Shown here: piece by piece, positions 46,495-54,072 of the stretch
How the letters are laid out: each line of letters opens with the position of its first letter
How positions within the stretch are numbered: the first letter of the stretch is position 1
DNA from: an uncultured Opitutales bacterium
Lineage (GTDB): Bacteria > Verrucomicrobiota > Verrucomicrobiia > Opitutales > Intestinicryptomonadaceae
DNA length: 57,629 nucleotides
NCBI GenBank assembly: GCA_944389315.1
Contig: CALXLX010000010.1
Span: 1 to 57,629, forward strand
Reading direction: 5' to 3'
Program-made: the position numbers and the translations under genes
Notes under the pieces: model-generated
The model's database searches: none
The model's input: only the letters and a program-made list of their open reading frames with translations
What the model was told of the DNA's origin: nothing

Positions 46495-47745
46495 ATGAAA
46501 AGAACAATACTCATACTCCTTTGTCTCTCCTTGTCATGCGTGTTTGCGGACAGCAAATTTTGCGCCGACGTTCCCGCGCCGAGCGCCTTTACCCCGCCCG
46601 TATTGCGCACTAAGAACATTCCCGCAAAATATCTGCCGCGCTACAGAAACTGGCAGGGCATACCGTCTATAGAGAGGACTTCCGGCGGCAGGCTTTGGGC
46701 GGCGTGGTACGGCGGCATAGTCCAGGAGGGGCGCGAGGGCAACTACATAGTAGTCTACACCTCGGGCGACGACGGCGCCACATGGCAGGGCCCCGTCGCG
46801 GTATTCGACGGCACTTTGTATTGCAACGGCACGTCTTGGGATCCGCGCCTTTTCAAAAACGCAAAGGGGGAGCTGTTTCTTTCAATCACGAGGACCATGA
46901 GCCCGAATCAGGAGGGCAGGCATGTCACAAGCTGGGTGTTCAAGGCCTCGGATCCGGAAAATCCGCTCACGAAATGGGGCAAGGCCGTTTTGCTCGGCTG
47001 CGGAGTGTCCTTGAACAAGCCCGTTGTCCTGGAGGGCGGCAGAATGCTCTTTCCGCTGGATACAAGAAAGCCGCAGGACGGCGCGGCCTCGAGGCTTGCA
47101 TGGGTTGCCTCGGACGACGGCGCGGAGACCTTCCGGCTATTTTCGTCAGTGGACGTGGAGGAGACTGAGGATAATTATCCGCTTTGCGAGCACCAGGCGG
47201 CCGTGCGCCCCGACGGCAGCCTTCTTATGTTTTCGCGTACAAAATACGGCATAGCCTCCGCGGAGTCCTTCGACGGCGGAAAGACCTGGAAGAATTTTGC
47301 CCCCTTTACGAAGGAGTTTTGCAAGAATACGCGCTTTGTGCTCGCAAGGTTAAAGAGCGGAAATCTTCTCTTGGTCGCAAACGACTCCGCAAAAGGGCGC
47401 AACAACATGACGGCGTTCCTCTCAAAGGACGGCGGCAAAACCTGGCCCCATAAAATATCCATAGACCCTCGCAGGAATGTCAGCTATCCGGACTACACCC
47501 TTTCCGACGACGGCTTCATATACATAGCCTATGACAGGGGCAGATATACCCCCGACGAGCAGGATATCCTCATGGCAAAAATCACGGAGGCCGACATAGA
47601 GGCCGGGAAGATCGTCAGCGAAGGCTCAAAGCTGCAGGTTATGATAAACACCCTCAAAGACAGCGGCGGCGGCGCGCGCGCCCAGTACGAATACACCCCC
47701 CTCGAAAAGGCCTACAAGGCCCAGATAGAAGCATTGAAAAAATAG
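46495..47745 (+). CDS. Sialidase-like BNR_2 beta-propeller hydrolase (exo-alpha-sialidase family)
   Basis: 416 residues from the ATG at 46495, with signal peptide (MKRTILILLCLSLSCVFADS). Asp-box repeats are visible as SGDDGATWQG, SFDGGKTWKN and SKDGGKTWPH. The N-terminal QGIPSIERTSGGRLWAAWYGG lies where classical sialidases have an RIP motif, but the Arg is not present, so the usual arginine triad may be incomplete. GH33-like members act on sialic acid and also on Kdo/Dha. Gene order (esterase then sialidase-like, 23 nt apart) suggests an operon for removing substituents before cleavage. Natural substrate unproven. Confidence 0.8.
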   Translation: MKRTILILLCLSLSCVFADSKFCADVPAPSAFTPPVLRTKNIPAKYLPRYRNWQGIPSIERTSGGRLWAAWYGGIVQEGREGNYIVVYTSGDDGATWQGPVAVFDGTLYCNGTSWDPRLFKNAKGELFLSITRTMSPNQEGRHVTSWVFKASDPENPLTKWGKAVLLGCGVSLNKPVVLEGGRMLFPLDTRKPQDGAASRLAWVASDDGAETFRLFSSVDVEETEDNYPLCEHQAAVRPDGSLLMFSRTKYGIASAESFDGGKTWKNFAPFTKEFCKNTRFVLARLKSGNLLLVANDSAKGRNNMTAFLSKDGGKTWPHKISIDPRRNVSYPDYTLSDDGFIYIAYDRGRYTPDEQDILMAKITEADIEAGKIVSEGSKLQVMINTLKDSGGGARAQYEYTPLEKAYKAQIEALKK

Positions 47746-47972
47746 GGCCTTTTATATGCGGCTTGGGCGATTCCGCCGGGCTTGTCTATGAGGGCAGGCT
47801 GGCGGAAAAGATTGCAACTGCAGGCCATACACGTTCCTTACGGAAACAGGGTGAGGCTTTGCGGCAGCATGCGGCGCATGTGCCATATCTTCCGTCATGC
47901 CAGTTTCCGCATCGGCGAAATGACACGCAGATATGCCCCCGCGCCTGCAAACAGCCAGGAAGAATGCCCGTC

Positions 47973-48659
47973 CTAAAGGAATTTTCTTACAAGCATGAAG
48001 CCTTCCGCCGCGTCCATTCCCACTATGGAGCCCCTGAATACTGCAAGCGCGCGCAAGGCCTCCACCGAGCGGGCGTTGGGCGAGAGCTTCAGCTGGCTCT
48101 TGTAGGCCTCCACCGCCGCCAGCTTTTTGTCGAGAAACCCGGTTATGTCGGAATACACGTTGGGCAGGAAGCCTCCCTCTACATGGTCTATGTTCCAGTG
48201 GGTTTCCGAGAGGGTCTCGTACATGTATATCTCGCGTATCTTCTTCCCAAAGGGCGTAATGGCCCTGGCGGCGACTTGGCAGGCGTAGACTATCTGCCTG
48301 TGGTCGCGGTGGAGGTCGTTTAGGAAGGGTATGTACAATATGTCGGGGGAAACCTCCTTCAAAATGGAGTATATCTCCCCGTTTATGCGATAGGCGGGCA
48401 GATTGTCCAATAAGACGTTCGGCAAGTCGCGGAAGATGACATTTTTTCTGTCCACCCCCAATATGTCCATGGCCGCGTAGGTCTCCGCCCTTATTATGGA
48501 TTTGTTAGGCTCCATTACAGGATTGTCCTCGTCTATGGAAGTGCAGGTCGCAACAAAAACATCGTCGCCCATAGCCGCGTGTTTGGCCATCGTGCCGCCG
48601 ACTCCGAGAGTCTCGTCGTCGTTGTGCGGAGCTATTACAAGAATTCTTTTACGTGACAT
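47973..48659 (-). CDS. PIG-L/LmbE family zinc-dependent deacetylase
   Basis: 228 residues. The metal-binding motif is APHNDDETLGVGG (variant of PHPDDE, Asn instead of the first Asp/Pro context), with the second site DLHRDHRQIVY. The family removes N-acetyl groups from GlcNAc-type sugars on small molecules or glycolipids. It begins 23 nt after a predicted glycosyltransferase gene on the same strand and is probably co-transcribed with it, so the pair may add and then deacetylate a sugar on a cell-surface glycan or small thiol. Confidence 0.88.
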   Translation of the reverse strand: MSRKRILVIAPHNDDETLGVGGTMAKHAAMGDDVFVATCTSIDEDNPVMEPNKSIIRAETYAAMDILGVDRKNVIFRDLPNVLLDNLPAYRINGEIYSILKEVSPDILYIPFLNDLHRDHRQIVYACQVAARAITPFGKKIREIYMYETLSETHWNIDHVEGGFLPNVYSDITGFLDKKLAAVEAYKSQLKLSPNARSVEALRALAVFRGSIVGMDAAEGFMLVRKFL

Positions 48660-48682
48660 GTCAATTTGTGACTAAATGAGAC

Positions 48683-49411
48683 TTATCTCCAGTTTTCCCT
48701 CAGCCATTTCGGGCAGATTACATGCCTGAAATATTTTTTGAACCCCCTAATTTTCCCGGCGAGCGCCTCCGACGGCGTTGGAGTGCCGTGGAATATCACC
48801 ATTTTTGCCTCGTCGGGCAGGCGCGGCTCCATGAAGAAACATAGAGGGAAGGGCCTCATGCATATATACTTAAATGACGGCATCCACTTCTCCGGCCAGA
48901 AGGACAGGCAGCCCGCCTTTGACGTCATGCCGCAGACGTAGGCCTGCTCGTGGCGGTAGGCCGCCTTGACTTCGTCCTCGTGCGACATGAAATATTCGTA
49001 AAGCTCCGGATGCGTTCCGGCGTCAAAACGGTACACGCCGGTTTCCCCTATGCCCTGCTTCTTCGACGGCTTCCAGTGCTTTATGAGAATTATATCCCCG
49101 TCCATAGTGAAATACTCGTCTATGTTGCGCACTATGACGGTGTCCAGATCCAGAAACAGCACGCGCCCTTGAAGGTCTATATCCTTCTTGAACAAACTCA
49201 GCTTGCGCCAGCCGCGCTCCTTGTCGTCTTTGAAGTCCATCTCGGGCAGGGGGCGGGCGTCTATTCCCGGAAGAAGCCCGCCGGCGTCATCCGTATAACA
49301 GATGAAGTTGAAAGGCACAGTCGTGTTGCGCCTGACCATGTTCAGGAGCTTATTTACATATTCGGGGCCGTATTTCCTCCCCCATTTCATGCATACGACA
49401 TTGTAGGTCAT
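48683..49411 (-). CDS. Glycosyltransferase, GT-A type (DxD)
   Basis: 242 residues. VLFLDLDTVIVRNIDEYF contains the DxD metal-binding motif, and ICYTDDAGG and GETGVYRFDAG are features of the family related to GT8 and 'glycosyltransferase family protein' groups with small GT-A folds. No membrane anchor or signal, so it is cytoplasmic. It precedes the PIG-L deacetylase gene by 23 nt. Acceptor unknown. Confidence 0.72.
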   Translation of the reverse strand: MTYNVVCMKWGRKYGPEYVNKLLNMVRRNTTVPFNFICYTDDAGGLLPGIDARPLPEMDFKDDKERGWRKLSLFKKDIDLQGRVLFLDLDTVIVRNIDEYFTMDGDIILIKHWKPSKKQGIGETGVYRFDAGTHPELYEYFMSHEDEVKAAYRHEQAYVCGMTSKAGCLSFWPEKWMPSFKYICMRPFPLCFFMEPRLPDEAKMVIFHGTPTPSEALAGKIRGFKKYFRHVICPKWLRENWR

Positions 49412-49481
49412 ATCTCTGCGTCCGGAAATTTTCTCTGTTTAAAGCATCAAGATAAACAGAATGAGGCGGGAAAAAGCAAAC

Positions 49482-49513
49482 AAAAAAAATCTTGAACATT
49501 TGTTCAAGATTTT
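49482..49513 (-). terminator. Intrinsic terminator of the clpX-like/ubiE/rluA-family operon
   Basis: A perfect 12-bp stem, AAAATCTTGAAC (49486-49497) with GTTCAAGATTTT (49502-49513). On the minus strand it is followed by a T run. It lies just after the pseudouridine synthase stop at 49529; the glycosyltransferase gene starts beyond it. Confidence 0.85.
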
Positions 49514-49528
49514 TGCGGGGGAGCCTTT

Positions 49529-50335
49529 CTATAGGGCGCTCGCGGCGGACAAATCCACCCCTTCCGCCTCGGCGAAGCCCGCTATGTCGCCGGGGAGCGG
49601 GGCGGTGAATACGGGAACGTCGAAAATCTTTGAGAAGTCGAGCCTCCATGCGTGCAGGGCCTGCCGCGGTATTTTAAGAATTTTCAGGAGGCGTTCGGAC
49701 ATGCCGTTGTTGATAAAATCCAAATACAGGGTTTCATCTCCGCCGTAGAGCTTGTCGCCGACTATGTGGTGGCCTATCCACTGCGCATGCGCGCGTATCT
49801 GGTGCTTTCTGCCCGTCGGCGTCCTCACCCGCACAAGGGTGTAGGCCGATTCGTCGAGCTCGGCGCGCAGGCTTTTGAAAACCGTGAGGGCGTCTTTCGC
49901 GCTCGTCTTCCTCATGCAGCAGCAGTCCTTTACGGCCACTAAGGAGTTCTCGTCCCCGCAGAGCGGCTGCGAGACTGTGACGGTGCCAAGAAGCTTGCCC
50001 GTAAGCAATGCGAGGTAGGTTTTTGACACCAACCTTTTTTCCACCGCCTTTTGGGCGATGCTTGCGGCCCGCTTATTTTTAGCAATCGCCACAAGCCCGC
50101 TCGTCTCCCTGTCAAGGCGGCTGACAAGGTGCAGGCTGTCTGTTTTCAGGTATTCGCGCGCGGCCCCCGCAAGGCTGGAGAGCGGGCCGTTCTTAGACGG
50201 GTGGCAGACCAGCCAGCCGGGCTTGTCGAGCACGAGGAGATCCTCGTTCTCAAAAACTATCCACGATGGAAACTCCGCCATGTCAACTAGCGGGCTCTCA
50301 GAGCCGGATAAACTTTTTGGAAACTGCATCATCAT
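49529..50335 (-). CDS. RluA/RluD-family pseudouridine synthase
   Basis: 268 residues from the ATG at 50335. The catalytic motif SRLDRETSGLVAIAKN carries the nucleophile Asp, with LDKPGWLVCHPS before it and GRKHQIRAHAQWIGHHIVGDKLYGG after it. It modifies uridines in 23S rRNA or tRNA; the exact target cannot be read from sequence. Three consecutive ATGs lie at the start; the first overlaps the ubiE stop by 4 bp (ATGA). No S4 domain is present at the N-terminus, unlike RluD. Last gene of the operon, followed by a terminator. Confidence 0.9.
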   Translation of the reverse strand: MMMQFPKSLSGSESPLVDMAEFPSWIVFENEDLLVLDKPGWLVCHPSKNGPLSSLAGAAREYLKTDSLHLVSRLDRETSGLVAIAKNKRAASIAQKAVEKRLVSKTYLALLTGKLLGTVTVSQPLCGDENSLVAVKDCCCMRKTSAKDALTVFKSLRAELDESAYTLVRVRTPTGRKHQIRAHAQWIGHHIVGDKLYGGDETLYLDFINNGMSERLLKILKIPRQALHAWRLDFSKIFDVPVFTAPLPGDIAGFAEAEGVDLSAASAL

Positions 50336-51108
50336 GCCGGCATTTTCTTCTCCGCGCTTGTAAGCGCGACCGCCCCGAAGGCCATGGGCCTGCTTTTCGC
50401 GCCAGAAAAGCCGGCGGAATTTATCTGTTCGCACAGTTTTTCCCTCGTCGGGAAATCCCTCGTTGTCCTTGCCAGATACTTGTAGGAGTCCGCGTCGCAG
50501 CCGAGAAGGCGCGCTACGGGCGGAATGGCATACGCCATGAGAAAGTCCTGCATGCCGCGCAAAAGGCGCGGCGCGCGGGAGACTTCAAGTATGAAAATCC
50601 GCCCGCCAGGCTTAAGAACGCGGCAAAGTTCCTCAAGGCACTTTTGCCTGTCAGAGAAATTCCTGAACCCGAATGCCGTGGTCACCGCGTCGAAAGTTTC
50701 GTCGGGAAAGGGAAGGGCGGCGCAGTCGGCCCTTGCAAAGTTTTTTGTCACGGAGCTTTCTGCGCGCTTTTTTTCGGCCTTGCCTCGGGCGAGGGCGAGC
50801 ATGCCTTCGCTGAAATCGGCCCCCACTATTTCCGCGGCCTTGAGCCCTTTTTCAGACATGCGCCTTTCAAGCGCAAATACGGACTCCCCGCTCCCGCAGG
50901 CTATGTCGAGCACGCGCGCTCCGTCTTGCGGCAGGGCAGCGCAGGCGGCCTTGGCCAGCCTCGCGCGCCAGATGGCGTCGAACCCGAGCGTCATTATGCT
51001 GTTCATCATGTCGTAGCGCGGAGCTATGCGCGAGAACATATCCCCGACAGCCTCGGGCTTGCGCTCGTCGGAAAATTCCCGGCTCGACGGATTTTCCCTG
51101 ACCGTCAT
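50332..51108 (-). CDS. ubiE: Ubiquinone/menaquinone biosynthesis C-methyltransferase
   Basis: 258 residues from the ATG at 51108 ([12 protein letters not shown]); the ClpX-like stop overlaps it (ATGA). SAM motif I is [14 protein letters not shown], with the family signatures [19 protein letters not shown] near the start, [18 protein letters not shown] in the middle and [13 protein letters not shown] after. It methylates demethylmenaquinone (MenG role) or the ubiquinone precursor; the quinone type is not determined by this window. Middle gene of a coupled three-gene run. Confidence 0.93.
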   Translation of the reverse strand: MTVRENPSSREFSDERKPEAVGDMFSRIAPRYDMMNSIMTLGFDAIWRARLAKAACAALPQDGARVLDIACGSGESVFALERRMSEKGLKAAEIVGADFSEGMLALARGKAEKKRAESSVTKNFARADCAALPFPDETFDAVTTAFGFRNFSDRQKCLEELCRVLKPGGRIFILEVSRAPRLLRGMQDFLMAYAIPPVARLLGCDADSYKYLARTTRDFPTREKLCEQINSAGFSGAKSRPMAFGAVALTSAEKKMPA

Positions 51109-52874
51109 TTCTCCACCCGGCCTTCCTCTGCGCCACCGCCCGGATTTCCACTGGCTGCGTCCGTCTGCCCGGAAGCTTCTCCGCCCGCGGGCGGGAAGGA
51201 TTCCACCACCCACTTTGAAAGCTCCCCGTCGGGATTCTTCACCGCGGCGGCCCCTATCTCAAAGGAGGTCCTGCCGCCGTTTCTGGCAATTATTGCTAAG
51301 CCGTGCTTGAAGTCCTTGAACTTTTCGCAGCAGAGAGTCCAGAGGGTCTTGTCTGTCTCTACGGATTCGGCCATAAGCTCCTCCGCGGCGTCTGGGCTGA
51401 AGGATATCTTTATGCCGTTTTCGCGCTCGAAGTTTTCGGCGTATCTGTCCAGATCCTTCATCATTGTGTCTGCGCGCAGATTGCGGTACTCAAAGAGGAG
51501 TTTCTCCAGCTGCGCCTTGGGGTTTTCCACGGTGTCGGTGTCAACCTCAAACTCCTTTACGCCGGCGCTTGGAAGCTCGAACTTAAAATTTCTGAATACG
51601 CGCTCGAGCACAGTCACCAGCCCGCGCGCCCCGGTCTTTTCTCCGTGGGCAAGGGCGGCTATCTTGTCTATGGCCTGCGGGGTTATATTGAAGTTTATGC
51701 CGTAGCCGGCGAAATCCTCCCTGTATTGCCTGAGTATGCTGCCCCTGGACGAGCGCAGTATCTCGGCCAAATCCCCGGCGCTGAGGCTGTCGCACGCAAC
51801 GCGCACGGGAAGCCTGCCTATGAACTCCGCCTCGAAGCCGTATTTGATGAAGTCCTCCGTCTGGGCGTGCTTTAAAAATTCGGAGGAATCCCAAGTGCGG
51901 CTTTCCTCAAGGGCTCCGGCAAAGCCTATGCTCGAGGAGTTCATTCGCTTTGAAATGCCCTTGGCAAGGTCGTCGAAGGCGCCGCTGACGATGAAGAGTA
52001 TGTGCCTTGTGCTTATCGTGCGGGGTTTTTTCTTGCCCCCGCGCGACATCATCTGCTGCATCTGGCCCATCATGTCCTGCGGGCTGAAGACGTTTACGTT
52101 GGAGTCCTCCATGAGCTTCAGGAGGTTTATCTGCACTCCGCGGCCTGATACGTCCTTGCCTCCTGAGGAAGTCTTTCCGGCTATCTTGTCTATCTCGTCT
52201 ATGTATATGATTCCGTACTGGGCAAGTTCGACGTCTCCGTGGGCCATCTTTATAAGATCCCTAACCATGTCCTCCACGTCGCCGCCGACGTATCCCGTCT
52301 CAGAAAATTTTGTGGCGTCGGCCTTTACGAAGGGCACCCCTATCATCTTTGCCACCGTGCGCATAAGGTATGTTTTGCCGACTCCCGTCGGCCCGAGTAT
52401 CAAAATATTGGGCTTTGTGTACTCCTCCTCGGCCAGCTTGGGGTTCTCCAGGCAGCGGCGTATGTGGTTGAAGTGGTCGCACACGGCCACGGAGAGCACC
52501 TTCTTTGCCTCGTCCTGCTTGACGACAAACCTGTTCAGCCAATCGCGGATGTCTCGGGGCTTCATTGAAAACTCCCGTATGCGCTTTAGGGTGTTTGCGT
52601 TTTCCTCGGCGCCTTCGTCGTCTGGCGGAATCTGCGCCGAAGGGTCGGCGAAATCGGGATTTCCGGGGAACCCCGGAATTTTCACCTTCACGCGCCCGCC
52701 CCCAAAGATATCCTCGAGCTTCTTTTGAAGCTCCTCTATGGGATTTGCAGGAGTGCCCTCGTCGGGCGGATTATGGGTTTTTGACGGGTCTTTCCCCGAG
52801 GCGTGGGACCCCGGCTCCACCTTGGCGTCTGTAGATTTTTTATCTTCTTCCGGAAATGTCTTGTCGTCTTTCAT
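51105..52874 (-). CDS. clpX: ClpX-like AAA+ unfoldase without zinc-binding domain
   Basis: 589 residues. Residues 1-95 are acidic, Pro-rich and low-complexity with a glycine-rich stretch; the four-Cys zinc-binding dimerisation domain of canonical ClpX is absent. The AAA+ core follows: Walker A GPTGVGKT (161-168), pore loop GYVG (194-197), Walker B IIYIDE (222-227), arginine-finger region after 300, and the IGF tripeptide (316-318) that contacts ClpP. A C-terminal ClpB-D2-like small domain and an Ala/Gly/Glu tail complete it. It probably drives ClpP proteolysis without the ZBD-dependent adaptors. The stop overlaps ubiE. Confidence 0.88.
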   Translation of the reverse strand: MKDDKTFPEEDKKSTDAKVEPGSHASGKDPSKTHNPPDEGTPANPIEELQKKLEDIFGGGRVKVKIPGFPGNPDFADPSAQIPPDDEGAEENANTLKRIREFSMKPRDIRDWLNRFVVKQDEAKKVLSVAVCDHFNHIRRCLENPKLAEEEYTKPNILILGPTGVGKTYLMRTVAKMIGVPFVKADATKFSETGYVGGDVEDMVRDLIKMAHGDVELAQYGIIYIDEIDKIAGKTSSGGKDVSGRGVQINLLKLMEDSNVNVFSPQDMMGQMQQMMSRGGKKKPRTISTRHILFIVSGAFDDLAKGISKRMNSSSIGFAGALEESRTWDSSEFLKHAQTEDFIKYGFEAEFIGRLPVRVACDSLSAGDLAEILRSSRGSILRQYREDFAGYGINFNITPQAIDKIAALAHGEKTGARGLVTVLERVFRNFKFELPSAGVKEFEVDTDTVENPKAQLEKLLFEYRNLRADTMMKDLDRYAENFERENGIKISFSPDAAEELMAESVETDKTLWTLCCEKFKDFKHGLAIIARNGGRTSFEIGAAAVKNPDGELSKWVVESFPPAGGEASGQTDAASGNPGGGAEEGRVEK

Positions 52875-52920
52875 TGGCGTTTATAGTCGCGGGTGCGAAT
52901 ATTTTTATTTTTCCCCGTTA

Positions 52921-53012
52921 TTATTATTCGGCTCAAAATGTATAGAAAATAAGTACCGCACACTTTCTAACTCCCTTCCCCCGATGTCAATTTTAGTTTA
53001 GCCGAATAATAA
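52921..53012. repeat. 13-bp inverted repeat in the clpX-like / HU divergent region
   Basis: TTATTATTCGGCT (52921-52933) and AGCCGAATAATAA (53000-53012) are perfect inverted copies 66 bp apart. They flank a minus-strand TTGACA (52990-52985) that could be part of the clpX-like promoter. Confidence 0.6.
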
Positions 53013-53014
53013 AT

Positions 53015-53147
53015 ATAATATTATTTGGAACAGAAGTATTTTTGTGCTGTCAAACTTTCCCGGATTAAAAAAAGTTCTTTGTCTTTGCCCATGAAAATGC
53101 GCATTGCGTATTTTTATGCACGGACAAATTTATAAAATAATATTATT
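53015..53147. other. AT-rich divergent regulatory region (clpX-like / HU)
   Basis: The 393-bp spacer 52875-53267 is far more AT-rich than the rest of the window. It holds two copies of an ATAATATTATT palindrome (53015-53026 and 53136-53147), in addition to the 13-bp inverted repeat. I recognise no gene. Promoters of both flanking genes presumably lie here. Confidence 0.5.
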
Positions 53148-53267
53148 GACTATGAGAATGTCATTTATAAAACCTCCCCCCATTTAAAATATACAAAACG
53201 AGCTTCGCTGCTTAACAGACGGCGAATTTATGAAAATATAAATATCTTAACCTTTCTAATCAATACT

Positions 53268-53621
53268 ATGGAAAATCTTACAAAAAGAGAAATCGTCCAA
53301 AACATATACCAAACGAAACCCGAGTGTCTGGATTCCAGAATACTCCAGAACGATATACGCGATATAGTACAGCGCACTCTCGATATCATTGCAGATTCCC
53401 TCTCCAAGGGCAGGAATGTGGAGCTTCGCAATTTCGGCGTCCTTGAGGTTCAGGTTCGCAAACCCAGGGTCGGCAGAAACCCGACCAAGCCCCAGAACGA
53501 TGTCGTCATACCCAAGCGCGCGGTTGTAAAATTCAAGGCCGGCAAGGAGCTGAAGGCGCAGCTGCGCAAGCTCGACTTGAGCATAGTCGAACAGAGCAAG
53601 CTTTCAAGAGCCCGCAAATAG
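53268..53621 (+). CDS. HU/IHF-family DNA-binding protein
   Basis: 117 residues with the HU fold: TKREIVQNIY at the start, IVQRTLDIIADSLSKGRNVELRNFGVLEVQVRKPRVGRNPTKP through the DNA-binding arms (the Pro at the arm tip is present), and FKAGKELKAQL at the end. A C-terminal extension of about 20 residues goes beyond the usual 90-residue length. It bends and compacts DNA as a dimer. Preceded by an AT-rich regulatory region and followed by a likely small-RNA locus or a distant terminator. Confidence 0.93.
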   Translation: MENLTKREIVQNIYQTKPECLDSRILQNDIRDIVQRTLDIIADSLSKGRNVELRNFGVLEVQVRKPRVGRNPTKPQNDVVIPKRAVVKFKAGKELKAQLRKLDLSIVEQSKLSRARK

Positions 53622-53703
53622 TATTGATAGGAGCCAATCTACTCGGGTTCTTGGCGGAAATTTCATTTTTTTCTTATTTTTATAAAATTTTTGAAAAAAA
53701 CTG

Positions 53704-53842
53704 TTGACAGGAAGAAAATTTTTATCAAGACTCGTCCCCGACATTAAAAATTTAGACTTTCTCCTACGGGAGATGGGGTAAATAAAGTAAAGTAGAAAAT
53801 AAATGGACGGCAACCTTGGGGTAGGTTGCCGTCCTTCTTTTT
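53704..53842 (+). ncRNA. Possible small RNA: promoter-like element, UACG hairpin, terminator
   Basis: TTGACA at 53704-53709 is followed by a candidate start region near 53738, a short stable hairpin CTCC-TACG-GGAG (53761-53770 region) with a UNCG-type tetraloop, and the intrinsic terminator at 53805-53842. A transcript of about 100 nt is implied, with no convincing ORF. The -10 at 17-nt spacing (AAGACT) is a poor match, so this may instead be only the 3' UTR and terminator of the HU gene. Confidence 0.35.
53805..53842 (+). terminator. Strong intrinsic terminator upstream of GH106
   Basis: A perfect 12-bp stem, GGACGGCAACCT (53805-53816) with AGGTTGCCGTCC (53823-53834) and a 6-nt loop, followed by a T-rich run (53835-53842). 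It closes either the HU transcript, 184 nt downstream of its stop, or a separate small RNA. The rest of the 451-bp gap (53622-54072) shows nothing else. Confidence 0.9.
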
Positions 53843-54072
53843 GTGTTGTTTGCTTGAGTGTTTCAGCTGTTTCTATCGGCCTGTTTTCCCTTTTATCTTC
53901 TCCAAAAAGCCTTTGTCCGTATTCTATTTTGGGGTATCGCGGCGGCGCTTTTCAGTTTGCCGGCAAAAAACAAGTTGACTAGTTCTTGCGATATTATTTA
54001 CAGATTATACGCGAGTTAGCAAAGTCTTGCTTCTTAGTTCTTATTTATCTGGGCCAGTCGGGAGAGGTTTTT

